From: Actinomycetes bacterium
GTDB taxonomy: Bacteria; Actinomycetota; Acidimicrobiia; Acidimicrobiales; RAAP-2
NCBI GenBank assembly: GCA_021806055.1
Contig: JAJZYE010000049.1
Coordinates: forward strand, 1 to 6,969
Reading direction: 5' to 3'
DNA: 6,969 nucleotides
Part shown: positions 6,358-6,969 of the stretch, piece by piece
How the letters are laid out: each line of letters opens with the position of its first letter
Numbering within the stretch: the stretch's first letter is position 1
Notes under the pieces: model-generated
Seen by the model: only the letters and a program-made list of their open reading frames with translations
What the model was told of the DNA's origin: nothing
Databases searched by the model: none
Translations under genes and position numbers: made by a program

Positions 6358-6360
6358 GCT
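6355..6360 (+). promoter_or_regulatory. -10 hexamer TAGGCT, overlapping the regulator stop codon
   Basis: The first three bases of TAGGCT are the TAG stop of the OmpR-type regulator. The hexamer ends 6 bases before the GTG at 6367, so the peroxiredoxin would be transcribed without a leader from a promoter lying inside the end of the upstream gene. There is no purine-rich ribosome binding site in the 9-base gap. Confidence 0.5.
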
Positions 6361-6366
6361 GCGCTC

Positions 6367-6831
6367 GTGCGACGCGGCGACCTGGCCCCTGACTTCACCC
6401 TCCCCGACCAGGCGGGCGTGGCCCGCACCCTCTCGACCCTGGTCCACGACGGTCCGGTGGTCCTCTTCTTCTACCCGGCGGCCATGACCCGCGGCTGCAC
6501 CAAGGAGTCCTGCCACTTCCGCGACCTCGGCGCACGCTTCACCGCGCTCGGCGCGCAACGCGTGGGAATCTCAATGGACGACGTCGCGCGCCAGTCACAG
6601 TTCGCCGCGCGCTACGACCTGGACTACCCGCTGCTCGCCGACGTCGGCGGCGTCGTCGCGCGCGCCTACGGCGTGAAGCGCCCCGTCGACCTGCTGCGCG
6701 TGCGGCGCAGCACCTTCGTTATCTATCGAGACCGTCGGGTCCGAGACGTCATCACCGCCGAGTTCAACATGGACCGCCACGCCGAGCACGCCCTCGCGGT
6801 GCTGGGCGAGGACCAGACGCCGTTGTCCTAG
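6367..6831 (+). CDS. bcp: Thioredoxin-dependent peroxiredoxin, PrxQ/Bcp type
   Basis: This is a 154-residue cytoplasmic thiol peroxidase that reduces hydrogen peroxide and organic hydroperoxides with electrons from thioredoxin. The AhpC/TSA fold begins with GDLAPDFTLPDQAG (4-17). The active site FFYPAAMTRGCTKESC gives P37, T41 and the peroxidatic C44. C49, five residues later, is the resolving cysteine position typical of PrxQ/Bcp. The conserved arginine is R114 or its neighbour R113 in RRSTFVIY. The length matches the family (about 150-160). The GTG at 6367 leaves just three residues before the conserved GDLAPDF start, so an earlier start is not needed. It begins 9 bases after the regulator stop. 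It could be read from that transcript as well as from its own -10 hexamer. The gene faces the acyltransferase gene with 13 bases between the stops. There is no signal peptide. Confidence 0.93.
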   Translation: MRRGDLAPDFTLPDQAGVARTLSTLVHDGPVVLFFYPAAMTRGCTKESCHFRDLGARFTALGAQRVGISMDDVARQSQFAARYDLDYPLLADVGGVVARAYGVKRPVDLLRVRRSTFVIYRDRRVRDVITAEFNMDRHAEHALAVLGEDQTPLS

Positions 6832-6844
6832 CCGCGTCGACGTC

Positions 6845-6969
6845 CTAGCCGAGCAGCAGGGCGAGGGCCGGGTCCTCCAGGAAGCGTCCCACGTGGGCGA
6901 TGAACTGCGAGGCCAGCGCCCCGTCGATCTGGCGGTGGTCGAAGGACATCGACAGCTCCACCACGTGAC
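6845..6969 (-). CDS. C-terminus of a 2-oxoacid dehydrogenase E2 acyltransferase (partial)
   Basis: Only the last 40 codons before the TAG at 6847-6845 are present; the gene continues beyond the right edge. They contain LSMSFDHRQIDGALASQF followed by a helix and LEDPALALLLG. The DHRxxDG motif holds the catalytic histidine of the E2 core that transfers an acyl group from the lipoyl arm to coenzyme A. The FLEDPALALLLG-type ending is also typical of the family. The substrate cannot be told from this piece: pyruvate and branched-chain E2 proteins both fit, and 2-oxoglutarate E2 fits less well. The gene is convergent with the peroxiredoxin gene, and the 13-base gap shows only a short CGTCGACG palindrome (6835-6842), not a terminator. 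Confidence 0.9.
   Translation of the reverse strand, partial: HVVELSMSFDHRQIDGALASQFIAHVGRFLEDPALALLLG

Noticed and set aside
4228..6558. A 776-codon open frame on the minus strand across the repeat protein, the OmpR-type regulator and part of the peroxiredoxin
   Set aside because: It is antisense to three well-supported genes. Its translation is low-complexity and rich in Arg, Gly, His and Ala, without domain motifs. Stop-free antisense frames are expected at this GC content.
6832..6844. A bidirectional terminator between the convergent peroxiredoxin and acyltransferase genes
   Set aside because: The gap has only an 8-bp palindrome, with no loop and no T-run.
1..6969. Mobile elements, CRISPR arrays, tRNA or rRNA genes, prophage or defence genes
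   Set aside because: No transposase, integrase, terminal repeats, spacer arrays or RNA gene signatures were seen. All coding space is accounted for by ordinary chromosomal genes.

Overview
The window is GC-rich, densely coded DNA from a high-GC actinobacterium, with seven protein-coding genes and no RNA gene, CRISPR array or insertion sequence that I can recognise. Three of the genes have a TANNNT -10 hexamer ending exactly six bases before the start codon. That is the geometry of leaderless transcription, which is common in Actinomycetota. An Acidimicrobiia-like lineage is my guess and is not proven by the sequence.

Left part (1-1921), minus strand: a polytopic membrane polyferredoxin of the NapH/NosR/CcoG type carries two membrane CxxCP/CxxxCP motifs and two further cysteine clusters. 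Eight bases after its stop a second gene begins and runs off the left edge. The 293-base divergent gap holds a candidate promoter with a perfect TTGACA. It also holds an AT-rich block that would form three consecutive small hairpins in the leader of the polyferredoxin mRNA, the last with a GAAA tetraloop just before the ribosome binding site.

Middle (1922-4049), plus strand: a NarL/FixJ-type response regulator and a membrane PAS sensor histidine kinase (HisKA_3 type) overlap by 26 bases and form a complete two-component system. The divergent arrangement makes the polyferredoxin operon a natural candidate target, but this is inference.

Right part (4087-6969): a secreted protein of eight cysteine-pair repeats is circularly permuted in the way expected of a closed beta-propeller. 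It is followed by a stand-alone OmpR/PhoB-type (RegX3-like) regulator with no kinase beside it, then a PrxQ/Bcp-type peroxiredoxin whose -10 hexamer overlaps the regulator's stop codon. The convergent 3' end of a 2-oxoacid dehydrogenase acyltransferase (E2) gene enters from the right edge. The three plus-strand genes here each seem to have their own promoter, so they are probably not one operon.
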